Of a stretch of DNA of 64,000 nt, positions 1 through 7,932 are shown in pieces. Origin of the DNA: Azospirillaceae bacterium (lineage in GTDB: Bacteria; Pseudomonadota; Alphaproteobacteria; Azospirillales; Azospirillaceae). The notes under the pieces are model-generated. The model had not been told where the DNA came from and did no database searches. It was given only the letters and a program-made list of their open reading frames with translations. Within the stretch, counting starts at the first letter, position 1; every line of letters begins with the position of its first letter. The position numbers were made by a program, and so were the translations under genes. Where the stretch lies: NCBI GenBank assembly GCA_031291675.1, contig JARLIO010000080.1, positions 1 to 64,000 on the forward strand. The letters run 5' to 3'.

Positions 1-2
1 CG

Positions 3-401
3 GCGGGTTCATCCAATGTCGCCGTCATTTCCAACTATGGCGGTAGCCAATACACGGTCCAGGCCCAGGATCTCGTGGCCGCCGTGCTGGCAAACCTGAC
101 CGCGGTCACGACGGCGACCGACGCCGAGGGATTGCTGACCGGCGGTTTCGCCACCGCCATGACCTCGCTTGGGACCGCGTTGAACCAGATCGCTGGCGAT
201 GAAAACCGGATCAAGACCCAGATCTCGTTCAACAGTCAGCTTTCCGACGCCATCACCACCGGCCTCGGTGACATGGTTGACGCCGACATGTCCAAAGCCG
301 CCGCACAGCTGCAATCGCTGCAGGTTCGTCAGCAGTTGGCAACCCAGGCGCTGTCAATTGCCAACCAGGCACCGCAGTCCATCTTGACCCTGTTCCGCTA
401 A
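3..401 (+). CDS. Flagellin, C-terminal part (5' end outside window)
   Basis: The frame is open from the left edge and ends at the TAA at 399-401. The last ~45 residues (GLGDMVDADMSKAAAQLQ, then SIANQAPQSILTLFR) are the classic flagellin C-terminal D0 helix, with the usual VDAD, the heptad-like LQSLQVRQQL stretch and the terminal NQAPQSIL-LFR. Flagellin is exported by the flagellar type III apparatus and polymerises into the filament; the C-terminal helix packs in the filament core. Only ~132 residues are visible, so total length and variable domain are unknown. No other flagellar gene is in the window. Confidence 0.93.
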   Translation, partial: AGSSNVAVISNYGGSQYTVQAQDLVAAVLANLTAVTTATDAEGLLTGGFATAMTSLGTALNQIAGDENRIKTQISFNSQLSDAITTGLGDMVDADMSKAAAQLQSLQVRQQLATQALSIANQAPQSILTLFR

Positions 402-698
402 TATTCGTCGGTCCGACATTTGTTGCGCTGGATCATCACCGCGTTTCATCTGTCGCACGATCAATAACCGGTCACTTTCTGCTCCTGTTGGTCATCCCGG
501 CCGCCCGGGTCCGGCATCGCGGTGTTATGCCCGACGGCCGCCGGGGCGACCGGCCGAGGGTTCAACAGGACCGCAGAAACCAGCATCGCCGGCTGGTCAC
601 GTTCGAGGCTTGCCTGCGGTATTGCCAAATGTCCGCAGATCGGTTCGATGCGCGCGAAATCCCGCTGGCGGTGATCGCCTAAGATTCGCCGCCGCCGT
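402..698. other. Intergenic region, no gene seen
   Basis: Non-coding stretch between the flagellin stop and the terminator of the following minus-strand gene. The short ORFs in it lack codon-position bias and match no family I know. I see no obvious flagellin terminator with a T-tract. Confidence 0.5.
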
Positions 699-724
699 GC
701 CCCCGTCCGTCCAACGACGGGGGC
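699..724 (-). terminator. Hairpin terminator of the MmyB-type regulator
   Basis: A perfect 9-bp inverted repeat (GCCCCCGTC at 699-707, GACGGGGGC at 716-724) with an 8-nt loop lies 3 bp past the stop of the minus-strand regulator. There is no clear U-tract, so Rho-independent function is inferred from position and stem strength. Confidence 0.6.
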
Positions 725-727
725 CGG

Positions 728-1537
728 TCATCGCGGTGTGTCATCCTGTCCCGCCGCGACCAGGACAACCAGCTTGTGGTCCGGCAATCCGGCGGGAATC
801 AAGGTCACCTGTTGGTAACGCAACGGTCCGGCCTGCGGATGGTCAAACATCCGCAGGCCGCCTTCGCGGTCCAATACGCTCTGGTTCGCCCACGCCTGGG
901 CGAACAGCGGACTCCGTCGGTTCAACGCGTCGACCAGGGCCTCCAGGCGCGTGTCATCGAGATGCCGGCTGAAATCAGCCCGGAACTCGGCCAGGACGCG
1001 CCGCGCCCGTTCCTCCCACCCCACGATCAGGCGACGCGCACCCGGCGCCGTGAAGATGAAACGCAGCAGGTTGCGGTCACACTCGGCATCGAGCCAACCG
1101 GTGAAAAGCCGGGTTGCCGCCGGGTTCCACGCCCGGGCGTCCCACAGCCGATCCAGCAGATAAGCGGGACCGTCGAAACCGGCGATCGCCGCGACCAGGG
1201 AGGCGGGCACCGCATCCGCGGGCTCCGCATCGCCCGCCGGGTCGCGCTGTTGCGCCAGGGCGAACAGATAGGCGCGTTCGGCCCGGTTCAGGCGCAACGC
1301 CCGCGCGACCCGGGCCAGGGCCGCCGGTGACACCGAAACGTCGCGTCCCTGTTCGATCCAACTGTACCAGGTCACGCTCATGCCACACAGTTGGGCGACC
1401 TCCTCGCGCCGCAATCCGGGGGTGCGCCGCCGCTGTCCGGCGGGCAGGCCGACCGCTTCGGGGCGCAGGCGTGAACGCTGGGCACGCAGGAACGCCCCGA
1501 CCTCCTGGTGCTGGCGTGTCTTGACCGGTTCGATCAT
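728..1537 (-). CDS. XRE-family transcriptional regulator with MmyB-like ligand-binding domain
   Basis: 269 aa. Residues ~10-80 form an XRE/Cro helix-turn-helix with the family signature GLPAGQRRRTPGLRREEVAQ followed by GMSVTWYSWIEQGRDV. Residues ~100-260 match the MmyB-like ligand-binding (PAS-like) domain, including YLLDRLWDARAWNPAATRLF near its start and a late GPLRYQQVTL. Proteins of this type bind DNA through the HTH and a small hydrophobic ligand through the C-terminal domain, and often control a neighbouring enzyme gene. It is divergent from the methyltransferase at 1705, with 167 bp between the start codons, so that gene is the likeliest target. The ligand is unknown. Confidence 0.88.
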   Translation of the reverse strand: MIEPVKTRQHQEVGAFLRAQRSRLRPEAVGLPAGQRRRTPGLRREEVAQLCGMSVTWYSWIEQGRDVSVSPAALARVARALRLNRAERAYLFALAQQRDPAGDAEPADAVPASLVAAIAGFDGPAYLLDRLWDARAWNPAATRLFTGWLDAECDRNLLRFIFTAPGARRLIVGWEERARRVLAEFRADFSRHLDDTRLEALVDALNRRSPLFAQAWANQSVLDREGGLRMFDHPQAGPLRYQQVTLIPAGLPDHKLVVLVAAGQDDTPR

Positions 1538-1704
1538 GGCAGTGGTGATACTCGTATAACCGCTTGTCTGGTTGGGCCGTCAGCGCCCGTGATACAGCCT
1601 TGGTGACGGAGGCGGATGACCCGCTTCTCCGGCAAAACCGCGACGAAATCAAGGGCTCGGGCCCTGCGTCGCGCCCACCGCCCCGATCGGAATTGGAACC
1701 CATC

Positions 1705-2487
1705 ATGTCATTGCCCGCCCCGGACGCAAACAACCACGAGACCGTGGTCGAACACCAGTTCGGCCCCCGTGCCGCCGCTTATCTCACCAGTGCCGTCCAC
1801 GCCCAGGGCGAGGATCTGAACCAGTTGGTTGCCATCGCCCGGACCCGTCCGGCGGCGCGGCTGCTCGATCTCGGCTGTGGCGGCGGCCATGTCGGCTTTT
1901 CGGTGGCACCGCATGTCGCCGAAGTCGTCGCCTATGATCTTTCCGCCGCCATGCTGGACCAGGTGGCGCAAGCCGCGCGCCAGCGCGGCCTGGGCAACCT
2001 GACAACCCGACGCGGGGCGGCCGAACAACTGCCCTTCGAAGACCAGAGCTTCGATCTGGTCTTCAGCCGCTATAGCGCGCATCACTGGCAGGATGTGCCG
2101 GCGGCGCTGCGCGAAGCGCGCCGCGTGCTGCGCCCGACCGGCCGCCTCGTCATCGACGACGTCGTCGCGCCGGAGCGGCCGTTGCTGGACACGCATCTCC
2201 AGGCGTTCGAATTGTTGCGTGACCCCTCGCACGTGCGTAACTATTCAGTATCGCAATGGCAGGCCCTCCTGTCGACGGCGGGGTTCGAACCCGACGGCGT
2301 GATGCGCCGTCGCCTGTTTCTGGACTTCGCCAGCTGGGTCGAGCGGATGCAGACCGCGGCGGTCCATGTCGCGGCGATCCGGTCGCTGCAGATCGAGGTC
2401 TCCGCCGAGGTCAAGGCACATTTCGACATCCAGGCCGATGGCAGCTTCACGATCGACACGGCGGTCGTCGAGGCCTCACCCCATTGA
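1705..2487 (+). CDS. Class I SAM-dependent methyltransferase
   Basis: 260 aa from the ATG at 1705; the frame is open further upstream but that part has no homology-like character and would overlap the promoter region. Motif I (LLDLGCGGGHVG, residues ~53-64), an acidic end of beta-2 (VVAYDLSAAML), FDLVFSRYSAHHW and the RRVLRPTGRLVIDD strand place it in the Methyltransf_11/UbiE-like group acting on small molecules. The HHW motif and C-terminal helices resemble generic small-molecule methyltransferases; the substrate cannot be read. Divergent from the MmyB-type regulator, which probably controls it. A strong hairpin follows the gene. Confidence 0.88.
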   Translation: MSLPAPDANNHETVVEHQFGPRAAAYLTSAVHAQGEDLNQLVAIARTRPAARLLDLGCGGGHVGFSVAPHVAEVVAYDLSAAMLDQVAQAARQRGLGNLTTRRGAAEQLPFEDQSFDLVFSRYSAHHWQDVPAALREARRVLRPTGRLVIDDVVAPERPLLDTHLQAFELLRDPSHVRNYSVSQWQALLSTAGFEPDGVMRRRLFLDFASWVERMQTAAVHVAAIRSLQIEVSAEVKAHFDIQADGSFTIDTAVVEASPH

Positions 2488-2496
2488 ACAAGGCGG

Positions 2497-2528
2497 CGCG
2501 GGATCCCGGGGTGCCCCGGGGTCCCGCG
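2497..2528. terminator. Bidirectional terminator between convergent genes
   Basis: Two 15-nt arms (2497-2511 and 2514-2528) pair with a single mismatch around a 2-nt turn. It sits between the methyltransferase stop (2487) and the TetR stop (2534), as expected for a shared terminator. Confidence 0.75.
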
Positions 2529-2533
2529 TCTGG

Positions 2534-3208
2534 TCACCCCTCCCGTGCGTCCCGGAGGATCACCCGGGTCTGACGTTGAACCAAGGCCAGGATTGCCGCC
2601 AATTCGTCATGACCGAAGGCACTCCAGCCCATGAACCGGCAAGCCGCTTCGCCGGATTTGCGAAACACCGTCAACTGGCCAAGGATGGTCAGGGTTCGCA
2701 GCCGGGTTTCAGCATCGTCGCTGGAATGCCCGGTCGCGCGACCGATCAGGCGGCAACAGACCGACGCCACGTTGCGGGTAAAACTCTGGTAGAGGATCTC
2801 AAACGCCGTGGTCGGGTCGGTCAGTTCGCGGGTTACGAAACGCATCCGTGCCTTTAACGAATCCCCCCCCAACAAACCGCCGGCATAGGTAACGCAGACG
2901 TCCTGGAGCACCGCGATCACATCGTCGGTCGTCGCATCGTCACGCCCCAGCACCGCTTCGGCCCGCTGGATCGCCGGTGCCATCAGCGCCGTCAGGCATT
3001 CCGCGACGTGGGCCGCAACGGCGTGATAAAGCCCCTCTTTGGAACCGAAATGGTAAGGCAGGGTCGGCAGGCTGACCCCGGCCCGTTCAGCGATCATACG
3101 TGTCGTCGCGCCGTCATAGCCATGGGTTCCGAACACGTCGAGGGCGACCTCGATCAACCGGTGTCGGGCCTCGGTTCCTCGCGGCACGGACAGTTTGTGA
3201 TCGGTCAT
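2534..3208 (-). CDS. TetR/AcrR-family repressor with CerR-type C-terminal domain
   Basis: 224 aa from the ATG at 3208 (MTDHKLSVPRGTEARHRLIE). The frame continues upstream across the efflux gene, but that is shadow. Residues ~13-60 are the TetR HTH (ALDVFGTHGYDGATTRMIAERAGVSLPTLPYHFGSKEGLYHAV); the remainder, with RFVTRELTDPTTAFEILY, fits the DUF1956 (CerR/YbiH) ligand domain. The gene is divergent from emrA with 93 bp between starts, and a 13-bp palindrome lies in that gap. It most likely represses the adjacent EmrA-EmrB-NodT pump until a drug-like ligand binds. Confidence 0.92.
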   Translation of the reverse strand: MTDHKLSVPRGTEARHRLIEVALDVFGTHGYDGATTRMIAERAGVSLPTLPYHFGSKEGLYHAVAAHVAECLTALMAPAIQRAEAVLGRDDATTDDVIAVLQDVCVTYAGGLLGGDSLKARMRFVTRELTDPTTAFEILYQSFTRNVASVCCRLIGRATGHSSDDAETRLRTLTILGQLTVFRKSGEAACRFMGWSAFGHDELAAILALVQRQTRVILRDAREG

Positions 3209-3253
3209 GGTTAGACCCTCCCCCGAAAAAATGATATCGACTGATTGACTTCC

Positions 3254-3266
3254 TACGCTCAGCGTA
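3254..3266. promoter_or_regulatory. Candidate TetR operator
   Basis: Perfect palindrome TACGCT-C-AGCGTA in the divergent gap between the TetR repressor and emrA. A second palindrome, CGATCGATCG, lies at 3275-3284 just ahead of the emrA ribosome binding site. Operator function is inferred from symmetry and position. Confidence 0.55.
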
Positions 3267-3301
3267 TCATATAGCGATCGATCGATAGAATGGAGAGATC
3301 G

Positions 3302-4531
3302 ATGTCCGGTCAACCGACGAATGACAGCGCGGATGCGGCGCCGCCGCGGGACGGCGTGCAGGCTGCCGCGCCCGATCCGGCGCCACCGGAACCCGGCGAT
3401 CACGGTGGCGTTGCACAAGGCCAACCGGCCGCCGATTTGCGCGCCGGGGCGCGATCCTCCGCCCCGCCGCAGCCCAAGGCGCCGCCGAGGCGGCGGGGGC
3501 CCATCACCCTGCTGGTCGTTCTGCTGCTGCTGGTCGGCGGCGGCGGCTATTATTGGTGGTCGACGAAAGATATCGAGACGACCGACGACGCCTATACCGA
3601 TGGCCGTGCCGTCAGCGTTGCCGCCCATGTCGCAGGCTATGTCGCGACACTGGATGTGACCGACAACCAGTTTGTGCACAAGGGCGACCCGCTGCTTCAT
3701 ATCGACCCGCGCGATTTCCTGGCGGCCCGGGATCGGGCCCAGGGACAGCTGGCCACCGCCGAGATGCAATTGGCCGGCGCCCGCCACGCGCTGGAGCTGG
3801 CCAAGGTTCGCTTCCCCTCGCGGCTTGCCGCGGCGCAAGCCAGCCTGGATGCTGCGAAAGCCAATCAATTCAAGGCGCAGACCGATTACCGGCGCCAGAC
3901 GACGATCAGCCGGGCTGCGACGACGCAACAGGACGTCGATTACGCCAAGGCGGCGTTGCTGCTTGCGACCGCGCAGGTGGCCCAGGCCGAAGCCGATCTG
4001 CGTGAGAACCAACCGGTGCCCCTCAACATCGCCAACGTCGACGACCAGGTTGGCCAACTGGACGGCCAGGTGCAGACGGCAAAGGCCGAACTCGCACAGG
4101 CCGAGCTTAACTTGTCCTGGTGCGTGATCACGGCGCCGCAAGATGGCTGGGTGACAAGGCGTAACGTTGAGCAGGGAAACTACATTCAGGTCGGTCAGCA
4201 GATCCTGGCGCTGGTATCACCCGAGATCTGGGTGACCGCCAATTTCAAGGAAAGTCAGTTGCGGCGAATCCGTGTCGGACAACCCGCGACCGTCACCGTC
4301 GACGCCTATTCGCAGTTGACCCTGCATGGCCATGTCGACAGCGTCCAGCTCGGCTCGGGCACCAAATTCTCGGCATTCCCGGCGGAAAACGCGACCGGCA
4401 ACTTCATCAAGATCGTCCAACGGGTTCCGGTCAAGATCGTGATCGATTCCGGTCTGGATCCGCAATTGCCGCTGCCGCTGGGCCTTTCTGTGGCACCCGA
4501 GGTGTCCGTCGGACAACCCGGCACGCCATAA
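3302..4531 (+). CDS. emrA: HlyD/EmrA-type membrane fusion protein
   Basis: 409 aa from the ATG at 3302, chosen because GGAGAG (3292-3297) precedes it; an in-frame ATG at 3290 overlaps that site. Residues 1-66 are a Pro/Ala-rich cytoplasmic tail, ~67-85 the single membrane anchor, followed by the biotinyl-lipoyl half (TDDAYTDGRAVSVAAHVAGYV), a long alpha-helical hairpin (~130-240) and the second lipoyl/beta-barrel part (VITAPQDGWVTRRNVEQGNYIQVGQ). It should bridge the inner-membrane pump to the outer-membrane channel. First gene of a three-gene efflux operon with emrB and a NodT-type channel, facing a TetR repressor. Confidence 0.93.
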   Translation: MSGQPTNDSADAAPPRDGVQAAAPDPAPPEPGDHGGVAQGQPAADLRAGARSSAPPQPKAPPRRRGPITLLVVLLLLVGGGGYYWWSTKDIETTDDAYTDGRAVSVAAHVAGYVATLDVTDNQFVHKGDPLLHIDPRDFLAARDRAQGQLATAEMQLAGARHALELAKVRFPSRLAAAQASLDAAKANQFKAQTDYRRQTTISRAATTQQDVDYAKAALLLATAQVAQAEADLRENQPVPLNIANVDDQVGQLDGQVQTAKAELAQAELNLSWCVITAPQDGWVTRRNVEQGNYIQVGQQILALVSPEIWVTANFKESQLRRIRVGQPATVTVDAYSQLTLHGHVDSVQLGSGTKFSAFPAENATGNFIKIVQRVPVKIVIDSGLDPQLPLPLGLSVAPEVSVGQPGTP

Positions 4532-4587
4532 CCGTGGCGCCCTGATATTTCCTGATGGTTTCTGGCCGCGAAAGGCGCACCGCGACA

Positions 4588-6186
4588 ATGTCGGACGATG
4601 GCCCCCAAGACACAGAACAAGACCTGAGCGCACACGCGGATTGGCGGCCGCGCGCAAATCCCTGGGCGATCGCCCTGGTGGTTACGCTGGCCGCGTTCAT
4701 GGAGATTCTGGATTCAACGATCGTCAACGTCTCGCTGCCCCACATCGCCGGCAGTCTGTCCTCGACCTATGACGATGCGACCTGGACGCTGACCTCCTAT
4801 CTTGTCGCCAACGGCATCGTGCTGACGGTTTCGGGCTGGTTGAGCAGCGTATTCGGCCGCAAGCGTTATTTCCTGATCTGCATCATCATGTTCACGGTGT
4901 GCTCGCTGCTGTGCGGGATCGCCCAGAGCCTGCCGCAATTGATCGTGTTCCGCCTGCTTCAGGGTTTCTTTGGCGGCGGGCTCCAACCCTGCCAGCAATC
5001 GATCATCCTGGATTCATTCCCGGTCAGCCGACGTGGCCAGGCTTTCGCCGTCACCGCGGTGGCCACGGTCGTCGCGCCGATCCTGGGGCCGACGCTGGGG
5101 GGCCTCATCACCGATAACACCTCATGGCGCTGGATCTTCTTTCTCAATATTCCGATCGGGCTGTTCACCGTGATCGCGGTGACCGCACTGGTCGAGGATC
5201 CGCCCTGGGCCCGGCGCGAACGTCGCAGCATCGACTATATTGGCCTGTCGTTGATCACGATCGGCCTGGGCTGCTTGCAAGTGGTGATGGATCGCGGTGA
5301 AGATGACGACTGGCTGGCCTCGCCCTTCATCGCGATCATGAGCGTGGCAACCGTTCTGGGGATCGTCGGCGCCATTGTCTGGCTGCTGAGGGCACAAAAG
5401 CCGGTCGTCAATATCCGGGTCCTGGCCGATCGGAATTTCGCCATCGGCTCGGTGATGATCATCGTCATGGGCCTGGTCCTGTACGCGTCGTCGGTGCTGA
5501 TTCCCCAGTTTGCCCAGCAGGTGCTGGGCTATGATGCGACCCATGCCGGGATGTTGCTGTCACCGGGCGGGATCCTGATCTTCTTTCTGATCCCGATCGT
5601 CGCCCGGATCCTGCCGCACATTCAGGCCCGTCTTGTCATTGCCTTCGGCTATAGCGTGATGACCGCGGGCCTGTTCTATACGTGGCATCTGGTGCCCGAC
5701 ATCGACTTTCTGACCCTGACGATGATGCGCACATCGCAGACGCTGGCGCTGGGTTTCCTGTTCGTCCCGATCAGTGTGATCACCTATGCCACGCTGCCCA
5801 AAGAGATGAATGCCGACGCCGCGGCGCTCTTTACGATGTTCCGCAACGTCGCCGGTTCGGTCGGGATCTCGATTTCAACCGCGCTGGTGACCGAACGGAC
5901 CCAGATCCGTCAGGCCCATCTGGCGACCTGGATGACACCGCTCAGTCAGCCCTATAATACCCTGGTTGCACAAAAGGAGCGGGTACTCCTGACGCTGGGC
6001 AACGCGGCATCGACGGTTCACGATACGGCGGTGTCGCTGGTCTATCAGACCTTTCGTCACCAGGCCTCGGTCCTGGCTTACACTGACGTTTTTGCCATCT
6101 GTGGTTTCGCCACGCTGGTCGCTATTCCCATCGCGTTCCTGTTCTCGCCGGCCAAGGCCGGGGGCAAGATGCCTTCCGGTCACTGA
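4588..6186 (+). CDS. emrB: DHA2-family MFS multidrug exporter (EmrB/QacA type)
   Basis: 532 aa from the ATG at 4588 (MSDDGPQDTEQD); an ATG at 4555 is in frame but less well placed. The 14-TM drug:H+ antiporter-2 signature is clear: FMEILDSTIVNVSLPHIAGSL in TM1, SGWLSSVFGRKRYF (motif A) after TM2, and RLLQGFFGGGLQPCQQSI then GPTLGGLITDNTSWRWIFFLNIP (motif C region). It works in the inner membrane using the proton gradient and is coupled to EmrA and the NodT-type channel encoded on either side. Specific substrates cannot be inferred. Confidence 0.94.
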   Translation: MSDDGPQDTEQDLSAHADWRPRANPWAIALVVTLAAFMEILDSTIVNVSLPHIAGSLSSTYDDATWTLTSYLVANGIVLTVSGWLSSVFGRKRYFLICIIMFTVCSLLCGIAQSLPQLIVFRLLQGFFGGGLQPCQQSIILDSFPVSRRGQAFAVTAVATVVAPILGPTLGGLITDNTSWRWIFFLNIPIGLFTVIAVTALVEDPPWARRERRSIDYIGLSLITIGLGCLQVVMDRGEDDDWLASPFIAIMSVATVLGIVGAIVWLLRAQKPVVNIRVLADRNFAIGSVMIIVMGLVLYASSVLIPQFAQQVLGYDATHAGMLLSPGGILIFFLIPIVARILPHIQARLVIAFGYSVMTAGLFYTWHLVPDIDFLTLTMMRTSQTLALGFLFVPISVITYATLPKEMNADAAALFTMFRNVAGSVGISISTALVTERTQIRQAHLATWMTPLSQPYNTLVAQKERVLLTLGNAASTVHDTAVSLVYQTFRHQASVLAYTDVFAICGFATLVAIPIAFLFSPAKAGGKMPSGH

Positions 6187-6209
6187 TCGCAAGCAGAAAG
6201 TCACGTGAC

Positions 6210-7883
6210 ATGATCCGCTTTCCTCATTCCTTCGGATCGCCATCGCTTCTTCGCCGTGGCGCGGTGCCCCGGTCCGGGTCCGGGTCCGGGTCCGGGTCCG
6301 GGTCGGGGCCGGCGCTGCGGCGTGCGACGGGGATCGCGACGGTGACAGCGAGCCTGGCTGTGATGCTGTGCGGTTGCACCGTTGGACCGGATTTCCAGCC
6401 GCCCAGCGCCGCCGTCCCGGCGACATGGCTCGACGGCTCCCGGGTGACGCCGGCAAAAGTCGCCAGCCATGCCGTCGCCACACCGATTGATACCGCGTGG
6501 TGGGCGGTTTTTCACGACCCGGTGCTGACCGCCCTGGTGCAGCGCGGGGCCGCCGCCAATCTCGATGTCCGCATCGCGGCAATCCGGCTGGCGGAAAGTC
6601 GGTCGCAACGTGCGGTCGCCGGGGCGGCACAATTTCCCACCCTGGGCGCCAATGCCTCCTACACCCGCGAGTTGGCCAGCAACAATGGCCTGATGAGCCT
6701 GTTCGGCGCGTCGTCAGGTGCGGCCGGCGCGGCGGCCAACGGCACCGGCAGCGGCGTAACCACCGTTTCGAGTACCGCGACCAAATCCGGCGGCTCCACG
6801 CCTCTCGGGCTGTCGCAATATGGCCTCGACGCCTCGTGGGAGCTGGATCTGTGGGGTCGGGTGCGCCGCTCGATCGAGTCCGCCGATGCCTCGGTCCAGC
6901 TCAGCCAGGAAGCGCAGCGCGCGGCCCTTATCTCAACCATTGCGGAAATTGCCCGCGACTATGTCGCGCTGCGGGGAACCCAGACCACGCTGCGCATCAC
7001 CCGGGAAAATCTGGACACCGCGCAGCAGGTGCTGGATCTGACCCGACAGCGCAATCAGGCCGGACTGGTCACCGACCTCGATGTCATCGACGCCAGCGCC
7101 CAGATCGCGACGATCCAGTCCCAGATCCCGCCCCTGGAACAACAGGTGGAGGCCGGGATCAACCAGTTGAGCTTCCTGGTCGGCGAAGCGCCGGGAAATC
7201 TGCGATCCGAATTGAACGGCAGCGACGTGATCCCGCCGGCGCCGCCCCAGGTTCCCGTCGGCCTGCCCTCGGAATTGGCGCGGCGACGCCCCGACATTCG
7301 CCAGGCCGAAGCCGAACTTCACCAGGCCACCGCGGCAATCGGCATGGCCGAGGCCGATTTCTATCCCCAGATCACGCTGTCAGGCAGTGCCGGCGTCCAG
7401 GCGCTGGAATTCACCAATCTCGGCAGCTGGAATTCGCGTCAATACAGTTTCGGCCCCACGATCACCTTGCCAATCTTTGAAGGGGGGCGTCTGCGCGGCA
7501 CGCTGGCGCTGCGCGAGGCCCAGCAGCAGGAAGCCGCCGTCAGCTATCAGCGTACCGTGCTTCAGGCCTGGCACGAAATCGATGATGCCCTGACCGCATT
7601 CACTACCGAACAGCAACGCCACGACCAGTTGCGTGAGGCCGCCGCACAAAATCGCGAAGCCGTTGTCCTCGCCCGCCAGCGCTACACCCAGGGCGTCGCC
7701 GGCTTTCTCCGTGTCCTGGATGCCGAACGCAACCGGCTCGCGACCGAACAGCAGCTGGCAAGCAGCACGACGACGATCTCAACCAACTTGGTCACCCTCT
7801 ACAAGGCCCTGGGCGGCGGCTGGCAGGATACAATCCCGCTGACCGCACCGTCCCCGCCAGAACTCCGAGAGCCACGCTCATAA
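6210..7883 (+). CDS. NodT-family outer membrane efflux lipoprotein
   Basis: 557 aa. A lipoprotein signal ends at the lipobox VMLCGC (Cys ~56), followed by TVGPDFQPPSAAVPATW, the standard NodT/OprM opening. Two TolC-type repeats follow (WWAVFHDPVLTALVQRGAAANLDVRIA and the second-half LARRRPDIRQAEAELHQATAAIGMAEADFYPQ). It forms the outer-membrane duct for the EmrAB pump upstream. Oddity: ahead of the signal core the protein carries a run of Ser-Gly dipeptides encoded by a hexanucleotide repeat (6273-6302), giving an unusually long n-region. A downstream GTG start cannot be excluded, because the ribosome site at 6210 is weak. Confidence 0.92.
   Translation: MIRFPHSFGSPSLLRRGAVPRSGSGSGSGSGSGPALRRATGIATVTASLAVMLCGCTVGPDFQPPSAAVPATWLDGSRVTPAKVASHAVATPIDTAWWAVFHDPVLTALVQRGAAANLDVRIAAIRLAESRSQRAVAGAAQFPTLGANASYTRELASNNGLMSLFGASSGAAGAAANGTGSGVTTVSSTATKSGGSTPLGLSQYGLDASWELDLWGRVRRSIESADASVQLSQEAQRAALISTIAEIARDYVALRGTQTTLRITRENLDTAQQVLDLTRQRNQAGLVTDLDVIDASAQIATIQSQIPPLEQQVEAGINQLSFLVGEAPGNLRSELNGSDVIPPAPPQVPVGLPSELARRRPDIRQAEAELHQATAAIGMAEADFYPQITLSGSAGVQALEFTNLGSWNSRQYSFGPTITLPIFEGGRLRGTLALREAQQQEAAVSYQRTVLQAWHEIDDALTAFTTEQQRHDQLREAAAQNREAVVLARQRYTQGVAGFLRVLDAERNRLATEQQLASSTTTISTNLVTLYKALGGGWQDTIPLTAPSPPELREPRS
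6273..6302 (+). repeat. Hexanucleotide tandem repeat TCCGGG x5 in the NodT signal region
   Basis: Five perfect TCCGGG units, in frame as Ser-Gly, near the 5' end of the outer-membrane channel gene. Because the unit is six bases, copy-number change would alter n-region length without shifting the frame. Confidence 0.9.
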
Positions 7884-7932
7884 GAAATGACCGTTTCGTC
7901 CAGACGTCACCCAGGGTTCGGCCCTTGCGATG

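Noticed and set aside
2279-2300. GGTTCGAACCC-like string resembling a tRNA T-arm
   Set aside because: It lies inside the methyltransferase coding frame and no acceptor or anticodon arms can be built around it.
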